64,000 nucleotides of DNA from Prochlorococcus sp. MIT 1300 (GTDB lineage: Bacteria; Cyanobacteriota; Cyanobacteriia; PCC-6307; Cyanobiaceae). Below are positions 9,733 through 18,509 of the stretch, one piece after another. How positions within the stretch are numbered: the first letter of the stretch is position 1; every line of letters begins with the position of its first letter. The notes beneath the pieces are model-generated. The model worked only from the letters and a program-made list of their open reading frames with translations. It was not told the origin of the DNA and ran no database searches. The translations under genes and the position numbers were made by a program. The stretch covers positions 1,791,147 through 1,855,146 of the forward strand of contig NZ_CP139302.1 of NCBI RefSeq assembly GCF_034092375.1, read 5' to 3'.

Positions 9733-11200
9733 AATTAAGTCCATCTAATTCAGTAATTAATTCATCAACAGCACCTTGATCTTTAAGTTTACGAATGCTT
9801 GATCTCTTTAGGTCTTCAATTAAAGCCCATATTAGTGATTGGCTTGTCTCAAGAACTGGGTCTTTTTCCATCGCAAGTGCGAGCTCTTCCCAGAATTGAT
9901 TAAGGGTTTTGATGCTTAGCTCCTCCATCAAAGGATCTTTTTGGGCTATTTGATTGCCTGTCCTTTGAGATATTTCGATTATTTTGTCTATCATTCTCTC
10001 TGCTAATTGGCTACTAAATTTAGACTCTGCTTGTTCGATAACTTTGAGTCCATTTAGTGGAGTTGGAATTCGATTATTTTCCATTGTTCGTTGAAGGGCA
10101 TGGCCAAAGAGATTGATTAATTGAGGGCGCATACTGGGCCCTACTTGTGTAAGAAGTATTGGGAGCCAAAGTCGAAGTAACTCTATTAACTCGCTTGGTT
10201 GCTTGGAGTTAAACTTTTGATCACTTCTTAAGTTCCTGATTCTTTCTGGCAGTTGTGGAGATCGAAATGCATTCTGTGCTGAATCCAAGGCTCTTAATAT
10301 AATAATCTCAAAGAGTTCTCTTGAGAGAAGTGCGACTACAGCTTGGCTAATAGCAGCTCTTAATGGTTCGATTTGAATAAGCCCGCTGCTAGAAAGCCTT
10401 TCTGTGATGGGGAATAATCTAAAAACTCTTAAGAAGGGAAGGAAAAGTGGAAGATCAATCCATCTTTTTAGTAGAGCATCTCGCAGGGTGATGCCCGGAA
10501 GGCGTGATTTTAACCTTAAAGTTCTTAGAAGAATATCGAAGAGGAATAGTGATTGGAAGAAGATGTCTATTCTCCAGGCGAGGTTAATAGGTTTTCCATT
10601 TGAATCAATATTTCTTTTGTAGTTGCTTTGAATTAGAGGAAGAATTTTTCTTTGCCAGAAGAGTCGCTCCTCTGACCAATTGCTCGTTGACAAGTATTCC
10701 TCGCTGAGTAGATATTTACTTGCTTCTAAAAAAGAATTCCTTCCAGACTTTACTTGCATTTGTCTTTTTAGCTTCCGTAATGTAGCTGAACGCTCTGGAC
10801 TATCGAAAGGCTCCTTTTTGAATAATTCTTTTGACAATAAAATTTGTTTGCTTAATATATTATTGGTTGCAGCATCACTTGAAACAGAATCTGAAAGAGC
10901 TAGATCTAGCGCCTTGAAATTTTTTATATACTCTTTGGTTGGTCCATGTGGTTTTATTCCTTTGATTTGATCATATGCAATGGCTGGGCTAGGTAACCAT
11001 TTCATTGATATTGCTAGTCTTCTAGAAGGCATCGGGTATAGGTTTCGCTCTAGCCAAAAAGGTCTCAAAGGAAGATAAGTGATATCAAAAATTATCCATA
11101 TGAGATTTGTTGCGGCAACAATTGCCACAGTTTGATCCCAACGTGTCCAGAACACCCCCCTTTTAGGATTTTTTAAACCTTGCCAGCGTGGAAGCATCAT
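9695..11200 (-). CDS. Conserved membrane protein, possible voltage-sensor-like segments
   Basis: 501 residues. One hydrophobic span near the N-terminus (VAIVAATNLIWIIFDITYLP, about residues 26-45) is followed by a charged region of ~150 residues, then a second hydrophobic block (WRIDIFFQSLFLFDILLR, then RWIDLPLFLPFLRVFRLFPI), then a long helical tail of charged residues. The D..LR and RVFR elements in the second block loosely recall S2-S4 of ion channels, but no pore motif is visible. I do not recognise a named family. Tail-to-tail overlap of 38 bases with the ArsC-like gene. Confidence 0.72.
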   Translation of the reverse strand: MMLPRWQGLKNPKRGVFWTRWDQTVAIVAATNLIWIIFDITYLPLRPFWLERNLYPMPSRRLAISMKWLPSPAIAYDQIKGIKPHGPTKEYIKNFKALDLALSDSVSSDAATNNILSKQILLSKELFKKEPFDSPERSATLRKLKRQMQVKSGRNSFLEASKYLLSEEYLSTSNWSEERLFWQRKILPLIQSNYKRNIDSNGKPINLAWRIDIFFQSLFLFDILLRTLRLKSRLPGITLRDALLKRWIDLPLFLPFLRVFRLFPITERLSSSGLIQIEPLRAAISQAVVALLSRELFEIIILRALDSAQNAFRSPQLPERIRNLRSDQKFNSKQPSELIELLRLWLPILLTQVGPSMRPQLINLFGHALQRTMENNRIPTPLNGLKVIEQAESKFSSQLAERMIDKIIEISQRTGNQIAQKDPLMEELSIKTLNQFWEELALAMEKDPVLETSQSLIWALIEDLKRSSIRKLKDQGAVDELITELDGLNFSSIEDSSTPPA

Positions 11201-11219
11201 TCTTAGAGATTACTTCTAG

Positions 11220-11996
11220 ATGCAATCAATTGAGAAGCATGGGTTTATCGTGAAGCTGAAATTCTCCCATAATCAATTGTCTGAATTGAATACGGATAAG
11301 AATCAGGTTGACAAGAGCCATTCTTCTGACTTGTCTAGTTCAAGCAAAGAGTCTCATCCATTCTGGGACTTTTGGGGGCCAGTCCTTTTTACATGCTCTC
11401 TATATCTAGGGATTCGTTATTACGTCGCAGAAGCGAGATATATCCCTTCTGGATCCATGCTTCCTTCTTTAAAGGTTCAAGATCGATTAATTGTAGAAAA
11501 AATGACCTTTAAGGTCCGACCTCCAAGAAGGGGAGAAGTCGTTGTATTTAATTCTCCATATGCGTTCGATCCTTTATTGCGTCCATCCAAGAGGCCTTCC
11601 TCTTTAAAATGTGCATTGATAACATTCCCATTTATTTCTTTGGTGCCAGGCCTAGGAAATAATGCTTGTGATGCCTATATAAAAAGAGTTGTTGCTATAG
11701 GGGGGGATTCAGTTTCTATCAACTCTAAAGGACACATTATTGTTAATGATCAACTTCAAAAAGAACCTTATGTAAAAAGTTTTTGCAAGTTAGACGGACA
11801 AGGTATTAGTCCCTGCCCATTTTTGGATGTAACGGTTCCGGAAAAACATGTTTTAGTGCTTGGAGATAACCGGAGTAATAGTTGGGATAGTCGTTTTTGG
11901 CCAGGGAGTCCTTTCCTGCCAGAAAGTGAGATTTTAGGAAGAGCTGTATGGCGGTTTTGGCCTCTAAATCGTATAGGTGCAATTAGTAAGCCTTAA
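11220..11996 (+). CDS. lepB: Signal peptidase I
   Basis: Cleaves signal peptides on the outer face of the cytoplasmic or thylakoid membrane. One N-terminal span (about residues 48-70) precedes the catalytic serine in IPSGSM (Ser79) and the general-base lysine in YIKRVVAIGGD (Lys155); GDNRSNSWDSR is the third signature box. 258 residues, with a long Ser/Asp/Lys-rich cytosolic leader. The last 14 bases overlap the convergent dihydroorotase-like gene. Confidence 0.95.
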   Translation: MQSIEKHGFIVKLKFSHNQLSELNTDKNQVDKSHSSDLSSSSKESHPFWDFWGPVLFTCSLYLGIRYYVAEARYIPSGSMLPSLKVQDRLIVEKMTFKVRPPRRGEVVVFNSPYAFDPLLRPSKRPSSLKCALITFPFISLVPGLGNNACDAYIKRVVAIGGDSVSINSKGHIIVNDQLQKEPYVKSFCKLDGQGISPCPFLDVTVPEKHVLVLGDNRSNSWDSRFWPGSPFLPESEILGRAVWRFWPLNRIGAISKP

Positions 11997-13251
11997 GGCC
12001 TGAGGCGATTACTTTCCCTTTCAAGGTTTTGCCTTCCCAGGGTTGATTTGCAGCGTTGGGGTTTTGTATTTCTCTTCGGCGCTGTACCCAATATTCATCT
12101 GGATCAAATAGAAGCCAACGTTTAGTACCTAGTTCCAAATGCTCTTCTGGTAGTTGGAGCATCTTGGAGGGGCCAAAACTGAGCTTTTCCCAGAGTTTCT
12201 CTATAGGCCATTTAGATTTAACAACGAGTTCATTCCATAAAGAAGGCAATACCAGTTGGTGCCCAGCTATACCTGGCAACTGAATGTTCGGTGGAGTTTG
12301 AGAGTCTTCTTCGTCTAAAGGAATTGCATGAACTGAGATGGCGGTAAGTGTGTCTTCTTTTAAACCATGGATTAAGGCTTCCCTGTCTTTTGGGTTGCCT
12401 AATGATGGATTGACTTTCCAGCCGAGTTCTTCTGGGTTTAAGAGACTACTATCAGCAACAAGGTGCCACCAGCAAACGCTGGCTGGGCAGGATTGTTTGG
12501 AATTAGCAATTAATTCGACCCCATCAGCTGTCCCTATATTCATGATGACTATTGAACGCTCTGGATGGTGTTTTTGTAGCTGGAGAATGCTCCCTAATGG
12601 GAGTGTTTCACTGGTAACTGGATCTGGAGCCCAGCCAGCCCTAAGTGCTTCAACTCCTTCTCTAACCATTCCATTGCCCTGGATATTTGGATCTCTTGGA
12701 GCTAATAAGATTGGTGCTGAGCCCATTCCTCCGATTAATAGGCCTCGTTCGAGAAATGAGCTTGGAATGTAAAAGTCATCTTCGGTAATTCCGATTGCTC
12801 CATGTTGTAAAAGGCTGGCATGTGGAGATAGTTCGATGCTTTTCCCTTCTTTGCTGAAGCTTCCCCAAAGGTGTATTAAGACATCGCTAGTTGAGTTTAA
12901 AAAACCCTCAAGCCTTTCTGGTCGGTCTCTCCAAGAAGAAGAACATCTAGGCAGTAGAGCAACTTGTCCATAACCAGCTCTTGCAAGAGCAATACGGAGA
13001 CTTTTAAGATTTTCACCTTTGTCATTTGTTGGCTCTGATAAAACAGAATGCGGGTCAACTAAACAAGGTGCAAGTAATTTTTCTGATGCTAAAATTGCGT
13101 TTAGACCTAATGAATGCCCTTGTTTTCGTGCATCTTCTCCAAAAGCAATTAATTCTCCTTGTCCTGAAATGAGCACTGCATCTCTTTTAACGTTCTCATT
13201 AGATCCAAAAAGAATCTGAATGGGGTCAAATAGTATAGATTTGTGATTCAC
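11983..13251 (-). CDS. Dihydroorotase-like amidohydrolase, catalytic residues degenerate
   Basis: About 422 residues with the amidohydrolase/PyrC layout (LLAPCLVDPHSVLSEP, then LIHLWGSF, then GIAGHQLVLPSLWNELV). The metal-binding box expected as DxHxH reads DPHS, so one metal histidine is replaced and no clear carbamylated lysine is seen; I infer a non-catalytic paralogue. I choose GTG 13251, one base after the upstream stop, with GGAG nine bases before it. An ATG at 13293 would overlap the upstream gene by 41 bases. A scaffold role in pyrimidine synthesis is only a guess. Confidence 0.8.
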   Translation of the reverse strand: MNHKSILFDPIQILFGSNENVKRDAVLISGQGELIAFGEDARKQGHSLGLNAILASEKLLAPCLVDPHSVLSEPTNDKGENLKSLRIALARAGYGQVALLPRCSSSWRDRPERLEGFLNSTSDVLIHLWGSFSKEGKSIELSPHASLLQHGAIGITEDDFYIPSSFLERGLLIGGMGSAPILLAPRDPNIQGNGMVREGVEALRAGWAPDPVTSETLPLGSILQLQKHHPERSIVIMNIGTADGVELIANSKQSCPASVCWWHLVADSSLLNPEELGWKVNPSLGNPKDREALIHGLKEDTLTAISVHAIPLDEEDSQTPPNIQLPGIAGHQLVLPSLWNELVVKSKWPIEKLWEKLSFGPSKMLQLPEEHLELGTKRWLLFDPDEYWVQRRREIQNPNAANQPWEGKTLKGKVIASGLKAY

Positions 13252-13252
13252 T

Positions 13253-14584
13253 TTAAAGAGCTCCTGTTGCGGTCTTATCGAGAACACTTCCAAGGTGCGA
13301 GGTTAAATTTAGGCAAGTAACAATTGCAGGAAGATCTGAATCTATTGAGATATCGATAATTGTTACGGCACCATTTCCTTGTTTAACCATCCATATATCT
13401 GATGGGGAAAGTCCTAGTAGATGGCAGAGTATTGTTTTATTAACAGCATCATGAGCAACAACTAGCACTGTTTCGTTGGGATCTGAGTCTGAGCTTATTT
13501 TCTCCCAGCAACAAATAGAACGTCCCCATACATCCTTAATACTTTCTCCTTCAGGCATCTGGACTGATTCTGGTATGTTTTTCCAGTCTTCTAAAAGTTT
13601 TGGCCAATTAGTTTTTATCTCAGACTCTAGTTTTCCTTCCCATAAGCCATGACTTATCTCAACCAATTCTTCTTCTATTGACAGTGGAATGTCAGGATGG
13701 CAATCGAGAATAATTTCAGCCGTTTTTTTAGGCCTTGACATGGAACTACTATAAGCACGATCTATTTTTGTAGACTTAAGAAAATCCTTTGCTGCCAATG
13801 CTTGTGCCTGACCATTCTTGTTGAGTGGTATATCGATTTGCCCTTGAAACCGTCCCTCACGGTTCCAGTCAGTTTCACCATGCCGCACAAGAATTAACCT
13901 TGTATTAGGGCCTTTTCGTGGAAGACCTTTTTTAAGGTGAGTGGTATTATTCAAGCATTCAATCTGAGCAGTGAACTTACCATCATCAAAAGAAATTATG
14001 TTTAAAGTAGATAGAGAAGCGTTGTCGATTTGTATTCGCCTGAAGCCAAGTCTTGGCTCATCTATAAGACTAAGTATTAATGCTCGGAGGATTGCATTGT
14101 GGCCAACAACTAGGAGATTCTCATTGTTGTCTAATGGATGATTTTTTATAAGCCCATTTAGGAATTTCTTTGCTTGAACTATTAGTTCATCGATTGGTTT
14201 GTAGGAGCTGCCATCAGCTCTTTTAAAAATCAGTTCATGGGGTTCAGTCTTCCATGTGTGGTACTCCTCAGGGAACTTCTCAATCACCTCTTCAATTGTG
14301 AGACCGCTCCATGGCTCAAGGTCTATTTCCAGAAGACCCTCGTCGAAGATAGGTTGGATTAATTGTCCGCTTGATTCAGTTATTTTCTTTGTAGTATGGG
14401 CTGCTCTCCGAAGAGGTGAGCTATATACAGCTGAAATTGGGATGTCAGAGAGTGCTCTGCCTGTGAGTGATGCTTGTTCTTCTCCCTCAGTTGTGAGAAG
14501 AGAAAGATCATTCCTTCCTTGTATCTTGCGCTCCCGGTTGAAACTGCTCAGACCATGACGCACTAGTAGAAGTCTTAGGGGCAC
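13253..14584 (-). CDS. Double-domain histidine phosphatase (phosphoglycerate mutase family)
   Basis: 443 residues made of two tandem histidine-phosphatase domains. Each begins with an RHG motif: LLLVRHGLSSFNRERKIQGR near residue 5 and LILVRHGETDWNREGRFQGQ near residue 228. Each has its own later His box (VVGHNAILRAL and VVAHDAVNKTIL). Cyanobacterial relatives have been annotated as phosphoglycerate mutase, alpha-ribazole phosphatase or phosphoserine phosphatase, so the substrate is open. Just upstream of the dihydroorotase-like gene, one base apart, and likely co-transcribed with it. Confidence 0.88.
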   Translation of the reverse strand: MPLRLLLVRHGLSSFNRERKIQGRNDLSLLTTEGEEQASLTGRALSDIPISAVYSSPLRRAAHTTKKITESSGQLIQPIFDEGLLEIDLEPWSGLTIEEVIEKFPEEYHTWKTEPHELIFKRADGSSYKPIDELIVQAKKFLNGLIKNHPLDNNENLLVVGHNAILRALILSLIDEPRLGFRRIQIDNASLSTLNIISFDDGKFTAQIECLNNTTHLKKGLPRKGPNTRLILVRHGETDWNREGRFQGQIDIPLNKNGQAQALAAKDFLKSTKIDRAYSSSMSRPKKTAEIILDCHPDIPLSIEEELVEISHGLWEGKLESEIKTNWPKLLEDWKNIPESVQMPEGESIKDVWGRSICCWEKISSDSDPNETVLVVAHDAVNKTILCHLLGLSPSDIWMVKQGNGAVTIIDISIDSDLPAIVTCLNLTSHLGSVLDKTATGAL

Positions 14585-14596
14585 ACTTATTAATGG

Positions 14597-14641
14597 TTGT
14601 TCAGGTTCATCGTATGGGGAATCCCCTGAACAAGTCTTTTT
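14597..14641 (+). terminator. Terminator-like hairpin in the divergent gap before the CPBP gene
   Basis: TTGTTCAGG (14597-14605) pairs perfectly with CCTGAACAA (14625-14633), followed by GTC and TTTTT at 14637-14641. A competing small stem GGGGA/TCCCC lies inside the loop. It points along the plus strand, although the gene on its left is on the minus strand. It could therefore stop antisense transcription from the phosphatase gene or act as a leader element of the downstream gene. Confidence 0.5.
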
Positions 14642-14678
14642 CGATCAAAGAGAATTAGTATCTGCTGATCGTTTGTCG

Positions 14679-16058
14679 ATGAGTAAATCCCCCTTGGGAC
14701 GCATTAATCCTTCTTGGAAAGTGGCCCTAGCTTTCCTTTCCATCTTTTTAACAGTGCTTGTTTGGAAGACAGGTTTGCAGGAAAGTTTTAGTAGACCCTC
14801 TGTTAGTCCTACCCTCTCGCTTCATCAAAAGGAGATGGCTGTTTTGGCGGAGGAGGGAATGCCTTCTGCCTTTAGACCATTTTTGTTGGGAGAGCCTCCA
14901 CGAGCTGCGTTGTTGAAAACATTGAGAGAAGTCTCTTTAGATGACTTAGGAGATAGAGAGCGACTTTTGTTGGGAGCACTTGAACCAACTAGTAAAGCTT
15001 CTCAAAGGGTTTTACTGAAGCCTGTGGAAAGTAATGCACTTGCCGCTATGCAAAGTGTTCTTTTGACTAGCATCTCTGAAGAGAAAACTGTTTCTTTTAA
15101 TGCCTTTAATGAGCTTTTTGCTGGCCAAGAATATGACCATTTACTTAGGCAGGTCCTTTGTGAGTCTATAACTGCTGATAAACAAAAATGTATTAACCTT
15201 CCCATCGCAAAAAGCATAGCAGTTAGGTTAATAATAAGTCAGCTATTCCCAGTTTTTGCGGCACTTTCTGGATTGGCATTGTTAATTCGGCAGTTATGGA
15301 TATTTATTCGCAAAACTTCTTCCCCTTGGCCAAAGTTATTCCCTTTGCCTCTTTCTCTTGCTGATATGGTTTTGTTGATTGCTGGTGGATTTGTTGTCTT
15401 AGGTGAGGTTGTTGCTCCGTTATTTATAGCACCTTTTAGTGGAATTTTGACTAAGAACATCGCTAGTCCCGTTGATGCTGCACTGAAAGTGGTTATTGGT
15501 TACAGTGCAATGGCTTTGCCGCCTTTATTTATTTTACGAAAACAGTTACAAGGGTTGGAAAGTGCTGATAGACCTTTAGAGGGATGGCTCCAATGGAGAT
15601 TTAGGCCTTTTCCTTCGGCATTTGTAAAGGCGATTCAAGGATGGTTGATGGTAATGCCTCCAGTTTTACTCACTGGATGGTTGATAACTAAATTGGTTGG
15701 AGATCAAGGTGGTAGCAACCCACTATTAGAACTTGTCCTTAATAGCAAGGATCCTTTAGCTCTTTTTTTGTTAGTAGTAACGACAGTATTATTGGCTCCT
15801 CTTTTTGAGGAAATAATTTTTAGGGGGGTTTTGCTTCCTGTTTTAGCGAAATCTTTTGGTCAATTTTGGGGTGTTGTCACTAGCGCATTGATTTTTGCTA
15901 TGGCTCATTTAAGTGTTGGAGAGTTGGCTCCTTTAATGGTTTTAGGTATAGGCCTAGCCATGCTGAGATTAAGTTCTGGTCGACTTTTTCCTTGTGTTCT
16001 GATGCATGCTCTTTGGAATGGAGTTACTTTCTCGAGCCTGTTGTTGTTAGGGACTTAG
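14679..16058 (+). CDS. CPBP-family intramembrane protease (CAAX/Abi type)
   Basis: About 459 residues. An N-terminal anchor (KVALAFLSIFLTVLVW) and a ~150-residue extramembrane region precede a multi-span C-terminal half. The catalytic CPBP motifs are present: EEIIFRG (EExxxR), then FAMAHL and MHALWNG. The family contains glutamic-type intramembrane proteases related to CAAX prenyl protease 2; the substrate in cyanobacteria is unknown. I prefer ATG 14679; TTG 14673 would add two residues. Confidence 0.85.
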   Translation: MSKSPLGRINPSWKVALAFLSIFLTVLVWKTGLQESFSRPSVSPTLSLHQKEMAVLAEEGMPSAFRPFLLGEPPRAALLKTLREVSLDDLGDRERLLLGALEPTSKASQRVLLKPVESNALAAMQSVLLTSISEEKTVSFNAFNELFAGQEYDHLLRQVLCESITADKQKCINLPIAKSIAVRLIISQLFPVFAALSGLALLIRQLWIFIRKTSSPWPKLFPLPLSLADMVLLIAGGFVVLGEVVAPLFIAPFSGILTKNIASPVDAALKVVIGYSAMALPPLFILRKQLQGLESADRPLEGWLQWRFRPFPSAFVKAIQGWLMVMPPVLLTGWLITKLVGDQGGSNPLLELVLNSKDPLALFLLVVTTVLLAPLFEEIIFRGVLLPVLAKSFGQFWGVVTSALIFAMAHLSVGELAPLMVLGIGLAMLRLSSGRLFPCVLMHALWNGVTFSSLLLLGT

Positions 16059-16140
16059 AAAATTAGTTTAAGCCTTTTTGACTTTTGCTCTTGCTGAGAG
16101 GCTTTTGGAGTGTTTTACTGAATTATTAAGGTCCTATTCC

Positions 16141-16605
16141 GTGGTGGCAGTTTTACAACCGCGCACGGCGTCCTCAGATCGAGTTGTTTATAGAACGCGT
16201 TCTCTGAGTCCGCTACAACTTATTCAGGGCTCTTTATCTACTAGAAAAGTTGCTCGGCAATTCCCATTGCTTGCTGGAATACATAAGGCTTCTGACGGGG
16301 CCTTGGTAGGTGTATTGGTTGCAGTCACGCTTATGTCTACTCTTACGCTTCATTGGCAGCATCTTTGGACTAATGCTTTTAAAAAACTTGAAACTACTAG
16401 AACTTTGGCAAGTCGACTAACTGAGTCAACAGCAATGCTTGAGAGTCATTTGCTGCAAAAGACTAATTTCCCTAAGAGTATGGTTCCAACTAAGGTGGCC
16501 AATCTTGTTTATCTTCAGCACCCTGTTCCTAAATCAAGTCCTAATGAATTCAGTGAATTGTTGTTGAAAAGTCTTGTAAAGCAACCAATACATCACGGTT
16601 ACTAA
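16141..16605 (+). CDS. FtsL-like small bitopic membrane protein upstream of ftsI
   Basis: About 154 residues: a basic cytosolic leader (RTRSLSPLQLIQGS), one membrane span (GALVGVLVAVTLMSTLTLHW), then a coiled-coil-like helix (FKKLETTRTLASRLTESTAMLESHL) and a proline-rich end. This topology and its position immediately before ftsI, sharing the A of TAATG at 16605, match FtsL of the divisome. No sequence signature proves it. I use GTG 16141, preceded by TAAGG about nine bases upstream; a TTG at 16078 is an alternative. Confidence 0.72.
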   Translation: MVAVLQPRTASSDRVVYRTRSLSPLQLIQGSLSTRKVARQFPLLAGIHKASDGALVGVLVAVTLMSTLTLHWQHLWTNAFKKLETTRTLASRLTESTAMLESHLLQKTNFPKSMVPTKVANLVYLQHPVPKSSPNEFSELLLKSLVKQPIHHGY

Positions 16606-18413
16606 TGCGGAGCTCAAAACCTCGTCGAAAAGGGCGTGGTCACCTTAATCGTCAGCAACGGGTGGTCCCATTAGAGCCAATTCCTGCATTTAGGCTGAAG
16701 CTAGTTTTTTCAATACTTTGTTTAGGGCTTGTTGGTCTATTGGGAAGGATGGCTTGGTTGCAGGTTTTGCAAGCACCTGCCTTAGAGGCTAAAGCTAGAT
16801 CTTTTCAAACTAAATATACAAAATCTTTAGGAACACGTAGATCAATTGTTGATCGAATGGGCAGATTAGTGGCCTTGGATGAGGAGCGTTATCGCCTCTG
16901 GGCCCACCCGATGTATTTCAGCTTTCCAGGAGATGCCAAAGGATTGCTTCGTAAACCTGTTGAGGTAGCACAAAAACTTACTTTGCCTCTAGCTATACCT
17001 ATCGAGGACTTGATCAACCGTCTTGATAATCAACAATCTGGAGTAAAGCTTGCTGAAGGCTTAGACCCTGAAAGTGCATCTGAGTTAAGAAGGCTGGGTA
17101 TTAGTGGTTTAGATCTTGAAGCTTATCCTCAACGCATTTACCCACAGGGGTCACTTTTTGCAAATGTTGTTGGATTTTTGAATCAAGACCGAGTGCCCCA
17201 GGCGGGTTTGGAACAAAGCTTGAATAAGCGACTTTTGAGATTTGAAAAGTCCCACGCTATGCGATTAGGAGCAGATGGGACTCCTTTGCCTGATGATTTG
17301 CCACCAGGGGCTTTTTATGGAGATGATTTGCAATTGCAATTGACTCTTGATGCTCGCCTTCAAGAGTTATCAGTAAAAGCTTTGTCTAGTCAGATTAAGA
17401 AGTGGCGAGCCAAAAAAGGAGTAGCAATTGTTTTGGATGTTTCCAACGGAGAGATATTGGCACTTGCTTCTTCGCCTACTTATGATCCAAATAATTATTG
17501 GAATTTTTCACCAGGTCGTTTTCGTGAGTGGTCAGTTCAAGACTTGATAGAGCCTGGTTCTACTTTTAAACCAATAAACTTAGCTTTGGCTTTACAAGAA
17601 GGGGTTATTAACCCTGGGGAAACTATTAAAGATACAGGTACATTGAAAGTAGGTGGGTGGAGAATCTACAACCATGACCGAGTCGCTCATGGTGTAATAG
17701 ATTTCGCAAAACTCTTACAGGTTTCTAGCAACATTGGCATGGTTAAAACCATGAAAAATCTTGCTCCAGAGAAGTATTGGGAGTGGTTAAGTAAATTAGG
17801 CTTAGAGGACCATCCCAATACAGATTTGCCAGGAGCAGTTGCAGGTCAAATAAAACTAAAATCAGTTTTTGTCTCGCAACCTATTGAACCCGCAACAGCA
17901 TCATTTGGTCAGGGCTTTTCTCTGACGCCATTAAAGCTTGCACAACTGCATGCAATGATTGCCAATAATGGGTATTTAGTTAGACCACATATCACAAAGG
18001 GTTTATTAGCAGGAGAAGCGCTGGTTCCTTTTGCATCCCATGAAAAGAAACAGTTGCTAGACCCAGAGGTGACAAGAATTGTTAGATCTTGGATGGAATC
18101 AGTAGTTGAGTTGGGCAGTGGCATAGGTGTTAAAACACCTGGTTACCGAATTGGAGGGAAGACGGGTACAGCCCAAAAAGTTGTTAATGGCAAATATGAA
18201 CCAGGGGCAAAGATCTGTAGCTTTGTGGCAAATTTACCTGTAGACGATCCTCGTTTTGTCGTTCTAGTAGTAGTTGATGAACCAAAGGGGAGCAATGCCT
18301 TTGGTTCAACAGTGGCTGTTCCTGTTGCAAAGGAGATTATTGATGGTCTACTTGTACTGGAGAAAATCCCTCCAAGTCAGAAAGGAGTCCGTTTTCAACC
18401 TGCAAAACGTTAA
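16605..18413 (+). CDS. ftsI: Septal peptidoglycan transpeptidase FtsI (penicillin-binding protein)
   Basis: 602 residues. A short basic cytosolic tail and one membrane span (LVFSILCLGLVGLLGRMAW, about residues 33-51) precede a PBP dimerisation domain and the transpeptidase domain. The catalytic Ser is in STFK (Ser319-Lys322), the second motif is SSN (about 374-376), and the third is KTGT (Lys519). It cross-links septal peptidoglycan in the periplasm. Translation is coupled to the FtsL-like gene by the TAATG overlap. Confidence 0.96.
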   Translation: MRSSKPRRKGRGHLNRQQRVVPLEPIPAFRLKLVFSILCLGLVGLLGRMAWLQVLQAPALEAKARSFQTKYTKSLGTRRSIVDRMGRLVALDEERYRLWAHPMYFSFPGDAKGLLRKPVEVAQKLTLPLAIPIEDLINRLDNQQSGVKLAEGLDPESASELRRLGISGLDLEAYPQRIYPQGSLFANVVGFLNQDRVPQAGLEQSLNKRLLRFEKSHAMRLGADGTPLPDDLPPGAFYGDDLQLQLTLDARLQELSVKALSSQIKKWRAKKGVAIVLDVSNGEILALASSPTYDPNNYWNFSPGRFREWSVQDLIEPGSTFKPINLALALQEGVINPGETIKDTGTLKVGGWRIYNHDRVAHGVIDFAKLLQVSSNIGMVKTMKNLAPEKYWEWLSKLGLEDHPNTDLPGAVAGQIKLKSVFVSQPIEPATASFGQGFSLTPLKLAQLHAMIANNGYLVRPHITKGLLAGEALVPFASHEKKQLLDPEVTRIVRSWMESVVELGSGIGVKTPGYRIGGKTGTAQKVVNGKYEPGAKICSFVANLPVDDPRFVVLVVVDEPKGSNAFGSTVAVPVAKEIIDGLLVLEKIPPSQKGVRFQPAKR

Positions 18414-18509
18414 GGCAAGACGAAAAGTTTTCTTGTGACTCCGCACTAAGGGATGTATTCCAAAGAAAGCCGGCTACCTTACGGATTCATCTGAGAAAGT
18501 GCTTTATTT

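Noticed and set aside
14585..14678. SRP RNA or other known ncRNA in the phosphatase-CPBP gap
   Set aside because: The hairpin there lacks the GGAAGGAAGCAGCC-type core of SRP RNA.
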